DNA of 36,306 nt, taken from positions 164,435 through 200,740 of the forward strand of contig NZ_FOWK01000006.1 in the NCBI RefSeq assembly GCF_900115435.1, read 5' to 3'. Every line of letters begins with the position of its first letter. The first letter of the stretch is position 1. Made by a program: the position numbers and the translations under genes. This DNA is from Prevotella sp. tf2-5 (GTDB lineage Bacteria; Bacteroidota; Bacteroidia; Bacteroidales; Bacteroidaceae). This document shows, in pieces, positions 34,386-36,306 of this stretch. The notes under the pieces were generated by a model, which made no database searches, was not told the DNA's origin, and saw nothing but the letters and a program-made list of their open reading frames with translations.

Positions 34386-34393
34386 CAAAGGTA
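34386..34393 (-). promoter_or_regulatory. Promoter -7 element for the transglycosylase gene
   Basis: TACCTTTG on the minus strand, 69 bases before the ATG at 34317. The divergent region 34318-34619 (302 bases) holds this and the element at 34533-34540, and nothing else I recognise. Confidence 0.55.
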
Positions 34394-34532
34394 CGGCATT
34401 TTATTCAACCAACCAAACAATACTACAAATTATAACATTGATTATCAATTAATTAACATATATCAAGAGGTCGAAAACAGAAATAAAAGTAAGAAAACAA
34501 TGAAGATATTTGGTAAATAGGAGAAAAAGAAT

Positions 34533-34540
34533 TATCTTTG
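34533..34540 (+). promoter_or_regulatory. Promoter -7 element for the FimB/Mfa2-like gene
   Basis: TATCTTTG, 80 bases before the ATG at 34620, giving a leader of about 70 bases. Confidence 0.55.
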
Positions 34541-34619
34541 CAGACGATTTCGGATTAACCATTCAGCTATTCGGGATCAACGTTCATTACAATACAATGT
34601 AGTTCTAAAAACTATTAGT

Positions 34620-35930
34620 ATGCCTATTAAAAAATTATTAACACGTGCATTTCTATGCATGTCCCCGTGGGCTCTAGGAGCTTGCGAGAAGGAACTTATC
34701 AGCGACGATCCCATCAACGCTGAGAGTTCAGTGAGTATCATTACTCGAAACGTGAATGCTGAGGAGACTATCAGTTTCCCTGTGGATGTTTATGTGTTTG
34801 GCAAAGAAACAAAGACATTTGTTAATCACAAGAAGCTAATAGACGAAGACACTCCGCTCGCCTTCAGTCTTCCCCTTGGATCCTACTCTGTCTATGCTAT
34901 TGGAGGAACTGACGAAAGTTGTTATATTCTCCCGTCAGAAGAGACGATAGAGGAGAATTCTGAAATCACTTTAAGAGAAGGGAAGGAGCATACTGACCTG
35001 ATGACGGCTCACCAAGACGTCATCCTTGAGACTAAGGAGGATTACCAACTAACACTCCAGCTCGAAAGACAGGTTATCCAACTGACCAATGTGACTATCA
35101 GCCAAGTACCTGCAGATGTCTCTTCCATCAGTATCTCATTGTCTACTAGCTATAAAAGCATTCTGATTAACGGAAAACTAGGGACAGAATGGACTCACAA
35201 CTATTCTCTCGCAGACCATGGTAATGGGGAATGGGTACTACCCACTCCTGTCATGATGCTTCTTGACACAGAATCTGCAATCATTACCATTAGTATGACG
35301 CAAAAAGATAATTCTGTTAAAGACTACATCTATTCCTGTCCTGATGACCTCATGAAGAATTATCAGATCAGTATCAATGCCACCTATCAAGAAGATCATA
35401 ACGTCAATATCATTGGAAGTATCACTGGTAGCTCTTGGGCAGGAAACAGAGATATTGTCTTCAGTTTTGGGGAAAGTAATATCTCTAATGAGAATAATAA
35501 TGGTAACAACAACAATGATGATGACGACGATATCATCAACGCGACTGCTCCAGCAGCAAACACCGTCTATAAAGATTGTTATGTGGTGAATGTCACGCCA
35601 AATGAGAAAGGATACAAAGAAGTACTCCTCGCTTATAAAGAAGATATCAGTATTGATCCTCAGAATAAAACTGAAGAACAAGTCCTCCAGGATGTCAATA
35701 GTCAATTAAACTCTTTGTCCATCTACAATATCTCCGGATGGAGATTACCTAATAAAGAGGAAGCAAGTCTAATATCTTCCAAATCAGGACTCCTTCACAT
35801 CCTGACTAAATTCTACTATTATTTAGAAGACGGAAGGATCAAGATATTCAACAGCAATGGACTTCTCAATATCCAGTATAATGCAGGAGAAGAAATCCGC
35901 CCAGTAACCATTCTAAAATTCAAACAGTAA
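34620..35930 (+). CDS. FimB/Mfa2-like fimbrial lipoprotein
   Basis: 436 residues. Lipoprotein signal ending WALGAC (lipidated Cys22). The region about 40-285 resembles FimB/Mfa2 (fimbrial anchor) proteins of Bacteroidales: FPVDVYVFG, a YSVYAIGG turn and beta-rich repeats. A low-complexity linker (NNNGNNNNDDDDD) leads to a second domain (about 310-436) with GWRLPNKEEASL, as in DUF1566-type surface domains. The two-domain layout may suit a tip or anchor subunit of a surface fimbria. No fimbrillin gene is nearby, so partner unknown. Confidence 0.65.
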   Translation: MPIKKLLTRAFLCMSPWALGACEKELISDDPINAESSVSIITRNVNAEETISFPVDVYVFGKETKTFVNHKKLIDEDTPLAFSLPLGSYSVYAIGGTDESCYILPSEETIEENSEITLREGKEHTDLMTAHQDVILETKEDYQLTLQLERQVIQLTNVTISQVPADVSSISISLSTSYKSILINGKLGTEWTHNYSLADHGNGEWVLPTPVMMLLDTESAIITISMTQKDNSVKDYIYSCPDDLMKNYQISINATYQEDHNVNIIGSITGSSWAGNRDIVFSFGESNISNENNNGNNNNDDDDDIINATAPAANTVYKDCYVVNVTPNEKGYKEVLLAYKEDISIDPQNKTEEQVLQDVNSQLNSLSIYNISGWRLPNKEEASLISSKSGLLHILTKFYYYLEDGRIKIFNSNGLLNIQYNAGEEIRPVTILKFKQ

Positions 35931-35948
35931 AATATATTATTAACAAAA

Positions 35949-35978
35949 AAGCCCTGATTCATTGCTGAATCAGGGCTT
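35949..35978. terminator. Terminator of the rRNA operon
   Basis: A 13-bp perfect stem (AAGCCCTGATTCA / TGAATCAGGGCTT) with TTGC loop, followed on the minus strand by a T run (GCTTTTTTG). It is 11 bases past the end of 5S rRNA and may also end the FimB/Mfa2-like transcript. Confidence 0.85.
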
Positions 35979-35989
35979 CATCAATAAAA

Positions 35990-36098
<109 letters not shown>

Positions 36099-36117
36099 GA
36101 TAATTCTTCGGATTAGT

Positions 36118-36145
36118 AATTAGGAATTAGGAATTAGGAATTAGG
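36118..36145. repeat. Four perfect AATTAGG units in the 23S-5S spacer
   Basis: 28 bases, exact 7-base tandem repeat (36118-36145), ending in ATTAC. In the A-N-G register it reads AGGAATT. Lies within the rRNA transcript spacer. Confidence 0.9.
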
Positions 36146-36248
36146 ATTACATCACTCTCCCACCACATCACCAACCGTATAGGTGACAATCTCCACAAGC
36201 AAGACGCCGGTCAGGACAGCGAAACAACAACTGAAGGGATGACTCGAC

Positions 36249-36306
36249 GCGAAAGCGTTCGGGCAATTAGTACAGCTCGGCTTTGACGTCACCGTCTTTA
36301 CACCTG
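36249..36306 (-). rRNA. rrl: 23S ribosomal RNA, 3' end only
   Basis: The minus strand reads the last bases of Bacteroidales 23S rRNA: AAAGCCGAGCTGTACTAATTG, split by short variants. The mature 3' end is placed at about 36249. The gene continues beyond the right edge. The spacer 36146-36248 holds no recognisable tRNA. Confidence 0.8.

Overview
The window is chromosomal DNA from a member of the Bacteroidales, most likely Prevotella or a close relative. The evidence is the TAnnTTTG -7 promoter element upstream of most transcription units, a Bacteroides-type Bat aerotolerance operon, a TonB-dependent receptor, a FimB/Mfa2-like lipoprotein, a eukaryote-like (GT3) glycogen synthase paired with a GT35 phosphorylase, and the form of the rRNA and initiator tRNA genes. 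Almost everything is read from the minus strand. The exceptions are four plus-strand genes (18575, 21244, 29350, 34620) and the initiator tRNA.

Region 1 (1 to about 8.6 kb) is accessory and AT-rich. It holds a large fused DNA-methylase / specificity / histidine-kinase-like protein that runs off the left edge, a small HEPN-like protein coupled to a WYL-domain regulator, a phospholipase-D-like nuclease coupled to an ADP-ribosylglycohydrolase, a broken lipoprotein coupled to a small membrane protein, and a DUF3791-DUF3990-DUF3791 triad whose middle member looks like an ADP-ribosyltransferase fold. Two of these units share a nearly identical 46-bp promoter block, so the region reads as a co-regulated defence-type island. 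No integrase or att site is visible.

Region 2 (8.7 to 18.5 kb) is core: a WalJ/YycJ-type metallo-beta-lactamase protein, then the Bat operon (MoxR ATPase, DUF58, a BatD-like membrane protein, BatA, BatB-BatC fusion, BatD-BatE fusion) and a PAP2 phosphatase. Region 3 (18.5 to 24.5 kb) holds a small lipoprotein, a TamA/BamA-type outer-membrane protein, a SPOUT RNA methyltransferase, and a Maf / KdsC-like / DUF2520 / nitroreductase operon. Region 4 (24.6 to 29.8 kb) has a 44-residue membrane peptide, glycogen phosphorylase and glycogen synthase, and a secreted hypothetical protein. Region 5 (29.8 to 33.6 kb) is a TetR - FabG - His/Cys-rich membrane protein - TonB receptor cluster. Region 6 (33.7 to 36.3 kb) has tRNA-fMet, a small lytic transglycosylase, a FimB/Mfa2-like lipoprotein, 5S rRNA and the 3' end of 23S rRNA.

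The most unusual cross-cutting signal is a dispersed family of heptanucleotide-phased repeats. There is a 133-bp tract of 19 in-register heptads in an intergenic region (7445-7577), a short tract at the BatD-BatE fusion joint (10059-10086), four perfect AGCCATC units inside the RNA methyltransferase gene (21493-21520), and four perfect AATTAGG units in the 23S-5S spacer (36118-36145). All fit one loose pattern, A-N-G-N-N-N-N, on one strand or the other.
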